Of a stretch of DNA of 64,000 nt, positions 9,136-19,187 are shown in pieces; positions within the stretch are counted from its first letter, which is position 1, and each line of letters opens with the position of its first letter. The translations under genes and the position numbers were made by a program. The stretch is from Asticcacaulis sp. (GTDB lineage Bacteria > Pseudomonadota > Alphaproteobacteria > Caulobacterales > Caulobacteraceae): assembly GCA_024707255.1 (NCBI GenBank), contig JANQAC010000001.1:1178001-1242000 (forward strand), given 5' to 3'. The notes under the pieces are model-generated. The model was not told where the DNA came from. It saw nothing but the letters and a program-made list of their open reading frames with translations, and did not search any database.

Positions 9136-11658
9136 ATGGACATGCAGCATACATCACACAGCCTGAAAAGCCTGCTTGCCGCTACCCTGCTATCGGCTAC
9201 CGCGCTCATGCCGGCCAGGGCAGCCATCGCAGCACCGGCTGTAGCCAGTTTCGCCGATCAACTTGGCTACAAACTGACCGTGGTGCCCAATGCCACTCAG
9301 GACGGTTTCAATACCCGCCTCGACCTGACCCTACCCAGGAGCGACGCCCCAAAAAATGCCTGGGCACTCTATTTCGGCTCGGTCAGTCCAGTGGAGCCTG
9401 TTGGCGACAGCGTGTTCGACCTCACCCATATCAATGGCGACAACTATAAACTGACGCCAAAGGCCGGTGCCACCTTCACGCCTGGCGAGACCTATTCGTT
9501 CACCTGGGCCGGCCATGCGCCCTCCGAATATCTGGCCATGCCCAATGCCTATATCGTGACGGATGGCGCGGCTCCCGCCACTATCGCCGCCTCGCGCACC
9601 ACATTCGATCCGGCGACCGGCCTCGAATCCCTGCCTTTTGTGACGCCGATCACAGACGAGGCCACCACCCGCAAAGGCCCGAAAGACGCCACACAATGGC
9701 TGACGCCGGAGCGCGCCTTCGTGCAGAATGCTTCCCGTCAGGTGGCACAGGCCAAGCCCGACATTATCATCCTGCCGACTCCGGTTTCAGCGAAGCACCT
9801 GGGAGGCCAGGCCCTCAATCTGACGACTGGTATGACTGTCAAACTCAATGGCCTGGCTATTCCGGATATCAAAGCGGCGCTCGATGCTTCCCACCTGAAG
9901 CTGACCTCGCGCGGCGTGCCTGTCGAAATCACCATTGGTGCGGGCCAGCCGGAATCCTATCACTTGCTGGCGCAAAACGGTAAAATCGCCATCACCGCGG
10001 CCGATGCCGCCGGCGCCGCCTACGCTATAGAAAGCCTGTCACAGCAGGCGGCTTTCGAGCATAACCGCCTGAAGCCGATCGAGATCAGCGACGCGCCGCG
10101 CTTCGGTTTCCGCGGCCTGCATATCGACCTGGCGCGCAACTTCCATTCCAAGGCCTTTATCCTCAACACCATCGATCAGATGGCCGAGTACAAGCTCAAC
10201 CGTCTGCACCTGCATCTTGGCGATGACGAGGGCTGGCGGCTGGCCATCGGCGCCCTGCCGGAACTGACCGAGATCGGCAGTCATCGCTGCCATGACCTGA
10301 AGGAAGACACCTGCCTGCTGCCGCAGTTAGGCGCTGGTCCGCAAGGCTCGAAAATCGTCGATGGCTACTTAAGTCGCGCCGACTATATCGAGATCGTCAA
10401 GGCCGCTGCCGCCCGTCATATCGAGGTCATTCCCTCGTTCGACATGCCGGGCCATTCGCGCGCCGCCGTGCGTTCGATGGAGGCGCGTTACCGCCGCCTG
10501 ATGGCCGAGGGCAAGCCGGACGCCGCCAATGAATTCCGCCTGCAGGATCCGGACGACAAAACGGTCTACGACTCGATCCAGCACTATAACGACAATACGC
10601 TGAACGTCTGTATCCCCTCGACCTATCATTTCATCGAAACCGTGATCGACGATATCAAGGCGATGCACGATGAGGCCGGCGTACCGCTGAAAATCTACCA
10701 TATCGGCGCCGATGAAACCGCCGGCGCCTGGACCAATTCCCCCGGCTGTCAGGCGCTGGTGAAGGCAAAGGGCCTCGACCCGGCACATATGACCCCCTAT
10801 TTCATCACCCAGGTATCGCAGATGCTGGGCCGAAAAGGGATAGAGCCCGCCGGCTGGAGCGACGGCATGGGCCATGTGAAGCCTGATGAGATGCCGAAGC
10901 AGGTGCAGTCCAATAGCTGGGGCGGCCTGTTCAGCGGTGGCGTGGCCGAAGCCTACCGCCAGGCCAACCGCGGCTGGGATATCGTGATGTCGACGCCCGA
11001 AGTCCTCTATCTCGACATGCCCTATGCACCCGATCCGAAAGAGCGCGGCATGGACTGGGCGTCGCGCGGCACCGACCTCTTCAAGGTCTTCGCCTTCATG
11101 CCGGAAAACCTGGCGGCCAATGCCAGCATCATGACCGATATCCAGGCCCACGGCCAGACCATCGCCGATACCGAGCCGCTGGAGGCCGGCCGTAAGATCA
11201 CCGGGATGCAGGGCCAATTGTGGAGCGAGGGTGTGCGCGCCGACAGCATCGCCGACTACATGTTCTATCCGCGCGTGCTGGCGCTCGCTGAACGCGCCTG
11301 GCATACCGGCGCCTGGGAACCCGCCTATGTCCCCGGCAAGTCCTACAGCTATGGCGACCGCCAGGTCGATGGGAAAGCACTGCTGGCCGACTGGCAGACT
11401 TTCAATGACCGCCTGACGCCACGCCTGGCCGAACTGGACCGGGAACAGGTCGCCTATCGTCTGCCGCCGCCAGGCGCCCGCATCACCGGCGGCATTTTCG
11501 AAGCCAACCTGGCCTATGGTGATCTTAAAATTCAATACCGCACCCACGGCGGCAATTGGCGGACCTATCATGACGCCGTGGAGGTGAAGGGGCCGGTCGA
11601 AGTGCGGTCGGTGGCGCCGGATGACCAGCGGTTCAGCCGGATCGTTACAGTAAAATAG
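9136..11658 (+). CDS. Secreted GH20 beta-N-acetylhexosaminidase (chitobiase type)
   Basis: An 840-residue enzyme that releases terminal N-acetylglucosamine from chito-oligosaccharides or glycans. The start chosen is ATG 9136, eight bases from a GGGGAGAGG site, giving a Sec signal peptide (LLAATLLSATALMPARA). The N-terminal carbohydrate-binding-like domain and the GH20 accessory domain precede the barrel, which opens at FGFRGLHIDLARNFHSK. The catalytic Asp-Glu pair lies in HIGADETAGAWT, and a C-terminal domain starts after about residue 760. Length and layout match Serratia-type chitobiases. Divergent from the GntR/UTRA regulator and 10 bases upstream of the GH16 gene, with which it is probably cotranscribed. 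Confidence 0.93.
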   Translation: MDMQHTSHSLKSLLAATLLSATALMPARAAIAAPAVASFADQLGYKLTVVPNATQDGFNTRLDLTLPRSDAPKNAWALYFGSVSPVEPVGDSVFDLTHINGDNYKLTPKAGATFTPGETYSFTWAGHAPSEYLAMPNAYIVTDGAAPATIAASRTTFDPATGLESLPFVTPITDEATTRKGPKDATQWLTPERAFVQNASRQVAQAKPDIIILPTPVSAKHLGGQALNLTTGMTVKLNGLAIPDIKAALDASHLKLTSRGVPVEITIGAGQPESYHLLAQNGKIAITAADAAGAAYAIESLSQQAAFEHNRLKPIEISDAPRFGFRGLHIDLARNFHSKAFILNTIDQMAEYKLNRLHLHLGDDEGWRLAIGALPELTEIGSHRCHDLKEDTCLLPQLGAGPQGSKIVDGYLSRADYIEIVKAAAARHIEVIPSFDMPGHSRAAVRSMEARYRRLMAEGKPDAANEFRLQDPDDKTVYDSIQHYNDNTLNVCIPSTYHFIETVIDDIKAMHDEAGVPLKIYHIGADETAGAWTNSPGCQALVKAKGLDPAHMTPYFITQVSQMLGRKGIEPAGWSDGMGHVKPDEMPKQVQSNSWGGLFSGGVAEAYRQANRGWDIVMSTPEVLYLDMPYAPDPKERGMDWASRGTDLFKVFAFMPENLAANASIMTDIQAHGQTIADTEPLEAGRKITGMQGQLWSEGVRADSIADYMFYPRVLALAERAWHTGAWEPAYVPGKSYSYGDRQVDGKALLADWQTFNDRLTPRLAELDREQVAYRLPPPGARITGGIFEANLAYGDLKIQYRTHGGNWRTYHDAVEVKGPVEVRSVAPDDQRFSRIVTVK

Positions 11659-11668
11659 GGGGAAACAC

Positions 11669-12589
11669 ATGCACAGACAAAAGATCATCGGCGCGGCCGC
11701 TTTTATCGTCCTGACCGCCAGCGCGCTTTCGGCCTGTGGCGGCGGGGGCGGCGGCGGGATCAGCACCGGCGGTGGTGGCAGTTCGTCTTCATCCGCCTCC
11801 TCGTCGTCATCATCGTCTTCTTCCAGCAGCTCATCCTCATCCAGTTCGATCGGTGCGCCGGCAGGTTATAGTCTCGTTTGGGAAGATGACTTCTCGACCG
11901 ACGGCCTGCCGGATTCCACCGTCTGGTCCTATGATACCCAGGCCAATGCCACCGGCTGGTACAATAACGAAAAGCAGTATTACGCCGCAAACCGGCTGGA
12001 AAATTCCAGCATCACCGGCGGCATCCTGTCGATCACCGCGCGCAAGGAAGACCTGACCTCGGCTGCCGATTACGGCGGCCAGCATTATACTTCGGCCCGC
12101 CTGATCACCCAGGGCAAGAAGAGCTGGACCTACGGCTATTTCGAGGTCCGCGCCAAGCTGCCTTGCGGTCAGGGCACCTGGCCGGCCATCTGGATGCTGG
12201 GGGAAAACGGTTCCTGGCCGGGCGCCGGCGAGATCGACATCATGGAACAGGTCAATTCCGATACCACCATCTACGGCACGCTCCATAACCAGCAGACGGT
12301 CAATACCGGCGTCACTGGCGGCACGCATATTTCCGTGCCCACGGCCTGCACGGATTTCCACATCTACCAGATGACATGGACGGCGGAGAAGATCGAGATC
12401 GGCGTCGACGGCACGGTCTACCAGACCTATACCAACGCCCATACCGGCCACGACCAATGGCCCTTCGACGAACCGCAGTTCCTGCTGCTCAACCTGGCGA
12501 TTGGTGGCGACTGGCCGGGAACGGTCGATGACACCATCTTCCCCAAAACCTTCCAGATCGATTATGTGAAGGTTTATCAGAAGCCTTAA
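11669..12589 (+). CDS. GH16 family beta-glucanase lipoprotein with polyserine linker
   Basis: A 306-residue glycoside hydrolase family 16 protein, expected to cut beta-1,3 or mixed-linkage glucans such as laminarin. A lipoprotein signal ends in LSAC. A glycine run and a serine-rich linker (residues about 37-59) come next. The catalytic domain starts at YSLVWEDDFS and contains the active-site motif GEIDIMEQ (E-x-D-x-x-E) and the closing FQIDYVKVYQ. The polyserine spacer probably holds the enzyme away from the outer membrane. It follows the hexosaminidase with a 10-base gap. Its stop codon is immediately followed by the first copy of an intergenic repeat element. Confidence 0.92.
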   Translation: MHRQKIIGAAAFIVLTASALSACGGGGGGGISTGGGGSSSSSASSSSSSSSSSSSSSSSSIGAPAGYSLVWEDDFSTDGLPDSTVWSYDTQANATGWYNNEKQYYAANRLENSSITGGILSITARKEDLTSAADYGGQHYTSARLITQGKKSWTYGYFEVRAKLPCGQGTWPAIWMLGENGSWPGAGEIDIMEQVNSDTTIYGTLHNQQTVNTGVTGGTHISVPTACTDFHIYQMTWTAEKIEIGVDGTVYQTYTNAHTGHDQWPFDEPQFLLLNLAIGGDWPGTVDDTIFPKTFQIDYVKVYQKP

Positions 12590-12692
12590 GCGCTCAGAGG
12601 CCGCGCAGGCTCGACGCAAAGGCGTCGACGGGCCTTGCCCTTGCCAAATCCCGACATCGGGATTTGGAGGTTCTGATCGTATCCTTATGACC
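12590..12692 (+). repeat. Intergenic structured repeat element, copy 1
   Basis: Begins right after the GH16 stop with a 24-base block (12590-12613) that recurs exactly, reverse-complemented, at 28101-28124. It continues with a TCGACGC/GCGTCGA hairpin (12611-12628) and a palindrome with 11-base arms CCAAATCCCGA/TCGGGATTTGG (12644-12667). It ends with ATCCTTATGACC (12681-12692), matched by AATCCTTACGACC in copy 2. The conserved ends with a variable paired middle indicate a repeat family or structured transcript element. Confidence 0.65.
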
Positions 12693-12730
12693 CAAAGCCC
12701 ATGGTGAGCCTCTTTCCAAGGAGGTTTCAC

Positions 12731-13249
12731 ATGGACACGCTGCATGGCGCCGAGGCGCGCGAAAAAATCTGGTCGCTGATCAAGGATATCCGCGTGGCGC
12801 AACTGGCCACGACCGATGACTCAGGCCGCATCTTCCACGCCCGGCCGATGATCGCCCAGAACCTGAAGGATTCGCAGGATGAGTTTGATGGCACACTGTG
12901 GTTTTTCACCTCCGGCGACAGCCGCAAAGCCCACGAGATCGCGCAAAATCCACATGCCCTGCTGACCTATGCCGATAACGGCAAACAAGCCTATGTGTCG
13001 GTTTCCGGCCAGGCCTATCTGGAACGCGACCGCGCAGTCATCGACGAATATTGGAATGACGCCAACAAGGCGTGGTTCCCGGAAGGCAAGGATGATCCGC
13101 ATCTGGTCCTGATCCGCTTTGAAGCCGAGGACGCCGAATTCTGGCATGGCCCCGGCCCGGTTATCATGGGCCTGGCCTATTTGAAGACGCTGGTAACCGG
13201 CGACCAGCCGGATGTCGGCAAATTTGGCAAAGCCAATTTACAGATTTAG
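12731..13249 (+). CDS. Pyridoxamine 5'-phosphate oxidase-family (general stress protein 26-like) flavin protein
   Basis: A 172-residue single-domain split-barrel protein. The visible family features are IKDIRVAQLATTDDSGRIFHARPM, LWFFTSGDSRKAHEI and a C-terminal FWHGPGPVIMG. These proteins bind FMN or related cofactors, and many act as reductases of unknown natural substrate. The ATG at 12731 has a strong AAGGAGG site seven bases upstream, and the longer frame from 12701 is therefore not preferred. It lies just behind repeat element copy 1 and overlaps the convergent secreted-protein gene by four bases. Confidence 0.85.
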   Translation: MDTLHGAEAREKIWSLIKDIRVAQLATTDDSGRIFHARPMIAQNLKDSQDEFDGTLWFFTSGDSRKAHEIAQNPHALLTYADNGKQAYVSVSGQAYLERDRAVIDEYWNDANKAWFPEGKDDPHLVLIRFEAEDAEFWHGPGPVIMGLAYLKTLVTGDQPDVGKFGKANLQI

Positions 13250-14091
13250 GGTGCTGCCTCCGCAGTTAGTTCGGCTTTTCTCAACGTCTCGGCATACATC
13301 TGGAACTGCGCTGCTGTACCACAAGCATCAGCCCCTCGTACATATTCCGTGAATTCCTTAGATCGGATTTCGTCGTTTGCAAGGATATTGTCGATATCTA
13401 GATAAGGAAATTTACGCATGAGCACCACAATAGTAGGCAAATCTCGTGGCCCTCTATACTTCAATCCAGCGGCTATGCGTACAGATTGTACACATGCGGC
13501 AGCGGTCATTAGAATATCTTTCTTGATTACAAAATCGGTATTGTACAATGCGGAAGAACCTTGCGTGGGGTGACCGCCACCGCCGCCGGTGGTTCTACCA
13601 GTGCCCATAACGTTAAATCTTCCGGCAGAATAGACCGGCATATTCCGATATGTCAGAGCCAGACCCAACCAGTAGTCCGCCGAGTAATGTTGTTGATAAT
13701 GCGCAACTGTCAGCAACTCAGCGGGTGTCGGCTCCAGTACCCGTACCCAATTCACTGTCCGAATATCTATACCTGGATGCGCTTCCAGATAGGCATCCGA
13801 TTGCGGTAAAAGACGCACTTCCATATCCTCAAGCTGCTGAGTGACCATGACCTCCTGGATATCGTCCAGCTGAGGACGTCCGGCTAACATGGCCAAACCT
13901 AGAATAGCTTCATCGCGTGCAGCCGGCTCTTTGGCGGCTTTTGTCGTCAGCGTATCTATAGGCGTATTGAGGGCCGCCTCGACATAGGGTTTCGACGCCA
14001 CCACCAGCTTTTCCATGCGGATCTTAGATTGGGCCTCCAACGGCGCGGCCACGAAACCGCACAGCAAAGCACAAGCCAGCATCGTACGCAT
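13246..14091 (-). CDS. Secreted protein of unknown function
   Basis: A 281-residue protein with a clear Sec signal peptide (MRTMLACALLCGFVAAPLEAQ). No family is recognised. The mature part is mixed alpha/beta-looking, with a glycine-rich loop TTGGGGGHPTQGSS and two conserved-looking cysteines (CVQS, ADACGTA). The gene is noticeably richer in A and T, with more rare-looking codons than its neighbours, which suggests relatively recent acquisition. It converges on the PNPOx-like gene with a four-base overlap and lies downstream of lpdA behind a hairpin. Confidence 0.65.
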   Translation of the reverse strand: MRTMLACALLCGFVAAPLEAQSKIRMEKLVVASKPYVEAALNTPIDTLTTKAAKEPAARDEAILGLAMLAGRPQLDDIQEVMVTQQLEDMEVRLLPQSDAYLEAHPGIDIRTVNWVRVLEPTPAELLTVAHYQQHYSADYWLGLALTYRNMPVYSAGRFNVMGTGRTTGGGGGHPTQGSSALYNTDFVIKKDILMTAAACVQSVRIAAGLKYRGPRDLPTIVVLMRKFPYLDIDNILANDEIRSKEFTEYVRGADACGTAAQFQMYAETLRKAELTAEAAP

Positions 14092-14110
14092 TCTTTCCCC
14101 CCAAACAAAC

Positions 14111-14136
14111 TGAGCCGGCCCTCCCGGACCGGCTCA
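14111..14136 (-). terminator. Hairpin downstream of lpdA, probable terminator
   Basis: TGAGCCGG (14111-14118) and CCGGCTCA (14129-14136) form an eight-base perfect stem. On the minus strand it is followed by GTTTGTTTG, a weak T tract. It lies between lpdA and the next leftward gene. Confidence 0.5.
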
Positions 14137-14190
14137 TATCCCTATCTGCCTTTTTTAAACCTTTTGTGATGGCTGTTTAGTCCCACCCGC

Positions 14191-15597
<1,407 letters not shown>

Positions 15598-15703
15598 GCG
15601 AAAGCCCTCTCACATAAGGAAATCTGTTGAGCGTTAGCTAGGAGCCTCGCCCCTTCGGGTCAAGTCAATTACGCAAGGCTTGAGGACTTTTTTGCGCCCC
15701 GGA

Positions 15704-16246
15704 TCAGGACAGCGCGGCGCGCCCGACCTTCGGTATCGGCCGGAAGCGCGACATGTAGATGAAAAAGCCCAGAACCAGGGCCACCAGGGTCAGGGTATAG
15801 CGCGGATCCCAGCCGGACAGCACGTTGAACAGCTTGTCGGCCAGGCCCAGGCTGCGGTCACCATTGGTCAGATAGGTCAGGATCAGGTCGGCCGCGAACC
15901 CCAGCATGTAGATAAAGGCGGCGCGGAAATTGCCGTTGGCATGAAGAAAGGCCGCCAGCAGGTACAGCGTAATCACCGCGCCCCACAGCCAGACCACGGG
16001 CTGGTTGTCCGTGACGATCGCCGTCACCGCCGTATCGCCCTGGATGGAATCGGTCATCGGCGCGACCTGTTCACCAGGCATAGGCGCATTGAAACCGCCG
16101 GAATAATCGGTGGAATCCATAGACCGCGACGCGATCGTCGGGCCGTTATCGACCGGTGGAAACAGAAAGGCTTTGACGACCGGGAAAGCGATCCAGGCGA
16201 CGTAAACAATCACCACCAGAACGAGGAAGCCCCTAACATACTTCAT
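15704..16246 (-). CDS. Inner-membrane protein of unknown function behind a CtrA-type box
   Basis: A 180-residue protein with about four membrane segments: residues 3-25 (VRGFLVLVVIVYVAWIAFPVV), a pair around 85-135 and one near 150-170. A periplasmic-looking loop lies between the first two. No family recognised. The start is ATG 16246, and a longer frame to 16378 would overlap the patatin gene and include the promoter. A perfect TTAA-N7-TTAAC box lies at 16273-16288, only 27 bases upstream, which is consistent with direct CtrA control. It lies between the patatin lipoprotein and lpdA. Confidence 0.7.
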   Translation of the reverse strand: MKYVRGFLVLVVIVYVAWIAFPVVKAFLFPPVDNGPTIASRSMDSTDYSGGFNAPMPGEQVAPMTDSIQGDTAVTAIVTDNQPVVWLWGAVITLYLLAAFLHANGNFRAAFIYMLGFAADLILTYLTNGDRSLGLADKLFNVLSGWDPRYTLTLVALVLGFFIYMSRFRPIPKVGRAALS

Positions 16247-16272
16247 CCTGTCACCTGTCCATGGGTTTATGA

Positions 16273-16288
16273 TTAAGATGAGCTTAAC
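16273..16288. promoter_or_regulatory. CtrA-type binding box upstream of the 180-residue membrane protein
   Basis: TTAA at 16273-16276, seven bases, then TTAAC at 16284-16288. This is an exact match to the CtrA consensus of Caulobacterales (established knowledge). It lies in a short intergenic gap directly in front of the leftward gene starting at 16246. Confidence 0.6.
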
Positions 16289-16325
16289 CCAAAGGACGGG
16301 CATTGGCCAGTCCTGCAACTGTGGC

Positions 16326-17504
16326 TTATTTATCGGTCCAGTTCTGCGGTGACAGGCCGAGAGCGTAGCCTTTGTCAAAGACCTTGTTCATGCTTTCGGT
16401 ATCGAAGGCCAGCATCCCGCCATCGATGAAGTCATCCGGCATGGCCGTAACCGACATGCTGAGATCATTGCGCTTGGCAAAGGCTTTCAGCGCCACCAGG
16501 GTGACGCGCGCCTGGGCCTTGGTAATGGTTTCCAGGCTGCGGGCGGCAATGGTGACGGCATTGTTCTTCGTCACCGCATAGGCCGGATTGATCTTGCCAT
16601 TGACCAGCACATAGACATGGCCGCCGTGGCGCAGATCGGCCGGCACAGTCCAGTCGAGCATCGATTCCGGCAGGATGAAGAACGGCAGAGTCACGCTGCC
16701 ATCGACGTGCATTTCCTGCAGCGGATGGCCCTTCGGCCCCATGGCATCCGGATTCTGGTCGCCAACCGTATCGGTCTCGATCATCACCGGCGCGAAGGCT
16801 CCAGGCACGCTGGCCGAGGCCACCAGCACCTTGCAGAATAACTCGCGCGCTGCCACCCGCTTATAAGGGTGGGTCTGCGCTTCCAGGGCGATGGCGCCCA
16901 GATCCCAGACCACGCCTTCCTGGCTGTCGAGATTGGTAGTGGCGACGAACAGCCGCCGGCCTTTCAGATGTTCGCGGGCAATGGCAGCCAGCAGGTCGTC
17001 ATCGATATAGCGCGCCACCAGATCACGCAGTTGGCCAGCTTGGAAAATGCCCGGCGTGAAGGCGGCGTAAAGGCCGCGCTTGTGCGTCAGCTTGGCCGCC
17101 GCACCGCTGGTATAGGCATCGCGCAGCCGGGCGTCATAGTCCGGGCCAAGAAAAGCAAACGGCGCGATGAGGGCGCCGGTCGAGACACCGGTCACGACAT
17201 TGAACTGCGGCCGGTCGCCCCGTTCGGTCCAGCCGATCAGCACCCCGGCGCCAAAAGCGCCATCCGCGCCACCGCCGGACAGGGCCAGTATCTGGTAGGG
17301 GCCACTGGCGGGCGTCTTGGCGGCCGTGGCGCGCATGTCTGTTTCCAGCCGGCCGGCCAGGGTCGGATCATCGGCATTGAAGCGGGCATTGGGAAATTCC
17401 GGCACACTGGCCGCCGCCGCTTCATTCAATACGGTGGCATCGCGCGGTACGGTCAGGCAACCGGTCAGACCGGTGAACAGCAATACGACGAAAAGACGCT
17501 TCAT
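16326..17504 (-). CDS. Patatin-like phospholipase lipoprotein
   Basis: A 392-residue patatin-family lipase, expected to hydrolyse acyl esters of phospholipids at the cell envelope. The start at 17504 gives a lipoprotein signal with lipobox LTGC. The oxyanion loop LSGGGADGAFGAG, the nucleophile motif GVSTG and the catalytic aspartate in HVDGS are all present. The order and length fit bacterial patatin-like proteins of about 370-400 residues. It sits behind the sucB terminator with the same orientation as the suc genes but is probably transcribed separately. Confidence 0.88.
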   Translation of the reverse strand: MKRLFVVLLFTGLTGCLTVPRDATVLNEAAAASVPEFPNARFNADDPTLAGRLETDMRATAAKTPASGPYQILALSGGGADGAFGAGVLIGWTERGDRPQFNVVTGVSTGALIAPFAFLGPDYDARLRDAYTSGAAAKLTHKRGLYAAFTPGIFQAGQLRDLVARYIDDDLLAAIAREHLKGRRLFVATTNLDSQEGVVWDLGAIALEAQTHPYKRVAARELFCKVLVASASVPGAFAPVMIETDTVGDQNPDAMGPKGHPLQEMHVDGSVTLPFFILPESMLDWTVPADLRHGGHVYVLVNGKINPAYAVTKNNAVTIAARSLETITKAQARVTLVALKAFAKRNDLSMSVTAMPDDFIDGGMLAFDTESMNKVFDKGYALGLSPQNWTDK

Positions 17505-17519
17505 TTGCACATTCCACAA

Positions 17520-17555
17520 CGAAAACCCGCCGTCACGGATTACCATGACGGCGGG
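17520..17555 (-). terminator. Intrinsic terminator downstream of sucB
   Basis: CCCGCCGTCA (17526-17535) and TGACGGCGGG (17546-17555) pair over ten bases. The minus-strand transcript then reads TTTTCG. It ends the sucAB transcript before the patatin gene. Confidence 0.8.
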
Positions 17556-17581
17556 CCAAACGCACTCAAAACTATGGTGAC

Positions 17582-19111
17582 TTAGACGTCGAGGATAAAG
17601 CGCTGCGGGTCTTCCAGACCTTCCTTGATGCGAACCAGGAAGGTGACCGCTTCCTTGCCATCGACGATACGGTGATCATAGGAGAGCGCCAGGTACATCA
17701 TCGGGCGGGCGACGATCTGGCCATTCACCACCATCGGACGCTGCACGATGTTGTGCATACCCAGGATACCGACCTGGGGCATGTTGAGGATCGGCGTCGA
17801 CATCAGCGACCCGTAGATGCCGCCGTTAGTGATCGTGAAGGTGCCACCCTGCAACTGATCGATGGTCAGCGTGCCGTCACGGGCCTGCTTTCCGAGCGCG
17901 GCAATGCCCTTTTCGATGCCGGCGAGCGACAGGGTATCGACATCGCGCAGGACCGGAACCACCAGGCCCTTTTCGGTGCCGACGGCGATGCCGAGGTCAT
18001 AGTGGTTCTTGTAGATGATATCGGTGCCGTCGATCTCGGCATTGACCGCCGGGATATCCTTCAGGGCAGCGACGACGGCCTTGGCGAAGAACGACATGAA
18101 GCCGAGCTTGACACCGTGACGCTTTTCAAAAGCGTCCTTGTAGGTATTGCGCAGGGCCATGACCGTGGTCATGTCGACCTCGTTGAAGGTCGTCAACTGG
18201 GCGGCCGTATTCTGCGACTCTTTCAGGCGGCGGGCGATGGTCTGGCGCAGGCGGGTCATCTTCACGCGTTCTTCGCGCGGACCGGTGGCGCGCGGCGCGA
18301 CCGGGGCGGTAGCAACCGGCGCCGGAACCGGCGCCGAAGCGGCCGGTGCCGGGGTCGAGAGGGCAGCCAGGGCGTCGCCCTTGGTGATGCGGCCATCCTT
18401 GCCGGTGCCCGAAACGCTGTTCGGATCGAGGCCGGTTTCGGAAACAATGCGCTGCACGGCGGGCGACAGCGGCTTGTCAGTGGAAGTAGCGGCGGCAGCC
18501 GGGGCGGCGGGTGCAGCCCCGGCCGGGGCCGAGGCGACAACGGCGGCCTTGCCGTCGGTCGAGATGCGGGCGATGGTCTGGCCCGGTGTGACCGTGGCAC
18601 CATTGGCGGCAACGATCTCGACCAGCACACCATCGGCGGGGGCGGAGACTTCGACCGCGACCTTGTCGGTCTCGATCTCGACCAGGACTTCGTCCTTCTT
18701 CACGGCGTCCCCGGCATTCTTCGACCAGGTGCTGATCGTGCCTTCGGCCACCGATTCACCCATGACCGGGGTCTTGACCTCGATCAGAGCCGCGCCTGAA
18801 GCCGCAGGGGCTGCCGGAGCAGGTGCGGCCGGGGCCGCAGCAGGAACCGCAGCCGCTTTCGGGGCGGCCGCAACAGCGCCAGCGCCACCGACCGTGCCGA
18901 GCACGACGCCCGGCGTGACGGTTTCGCCTTCACCAACGAGGATTTGCAGGACGCCATCCGAAGGCGAGGCCACTTCGAGCGAAACCTTGTCGGTTTCCAG
19001 CTCGACGAGGATCTCGTCCTTCTTGACGGTGTCGCCGGACTTTTTCGTCCACTTGGCGATTGTGGCTTCGGTTACGGATTCTCCCAGGACGGGAACGAGG
19101 ATGTCAGCCAT
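17582..19111 (-). CDS. sucB: 2-oxoglutarate dehydrogenase E2, dihydrolipoyl succinyltransferase, with two lipoyl domains
   Basis: A 509-residue E2 core subunit that transfers succinyl groups from lipoamide to CoA. Two complete lipoyl domains are visible, with lipoylated lysines in [10 protein letters not shown] (about residue 43) and [10 protein letters not shown] (about residue 152). Alanine/proline-rich linkers separate them. A peripheral-subunit-binding domain ([31 protein letters not shown]) and the catalytic core ending in [12 protein letters not shown] follow. Most E2o proteins have a single lipoyl domain and about 400 residues, so the duplication is notable. It follows sucA with a 76-base gap and ends at a strong terminator. 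Confidence 0.96.
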   Translation of the reverse strand: MADILVPVLGESVTEATIAKWTKKSGDTVKKDEILVELETDKVSLEVASPSDGVLQILVGEGETVTPGVVLGTVGGAGAVAAAPKAAAVPAAAPAAPAPAAPAASGAALIEVKTPVMGESVAEGTISTWSKNAGDAVKKDEVLVEIETDKVAVEVSAPADGVLVEIVAANGATVTPGQTIARISTDGKAAVVASAPAGAAPAAPAAAATSTDKPLSPAVQRIVSETGLDPNSVSGTGKDGRITKGDALAALSTPAPAASAPVPAPVATAPVAPRATGPREERVKMTRLRQTIARRLKESQNTAAQLTTFNEVDMTTVMALRNTYKDAFEKRHGVKLGFMSFFAKAVVAALKDIPAVNAEIDGTDIIYKNHYDLGIAVGTEKGLVVPVLRDVDTLSLAGIEKGIAALGKQARDGTLTIDQLQGGTFTITNGGIYGSLMSTPILNMPQVGILGMHNIVQRPMVVNGQIVARPMMYLALSYDHRIVDGKEAVTFLVRIKEGLEDPQRFILDV

Positions 19112-19187
19112 AGGTCAGGCTCCAGTTTTGAATTTTTGTGTGCTGTTCAGCGAATGGAATGAGAAACGTGAAAGGAAACCTCCGCCC

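Noticed and set aside
10369..11766. A 465-codon minus-strand frame opposite the GH20 gene
   Set aside because: Antisense to a complete, domain-supported hexosaminidase, with no recognisable domain.
11777..11848. Repetitive serine codons resembling a repeat array
   Set aside because: In-frame polyserine linker of the GH16 lipoprotein, not CRISPR and not a separate repeat element.
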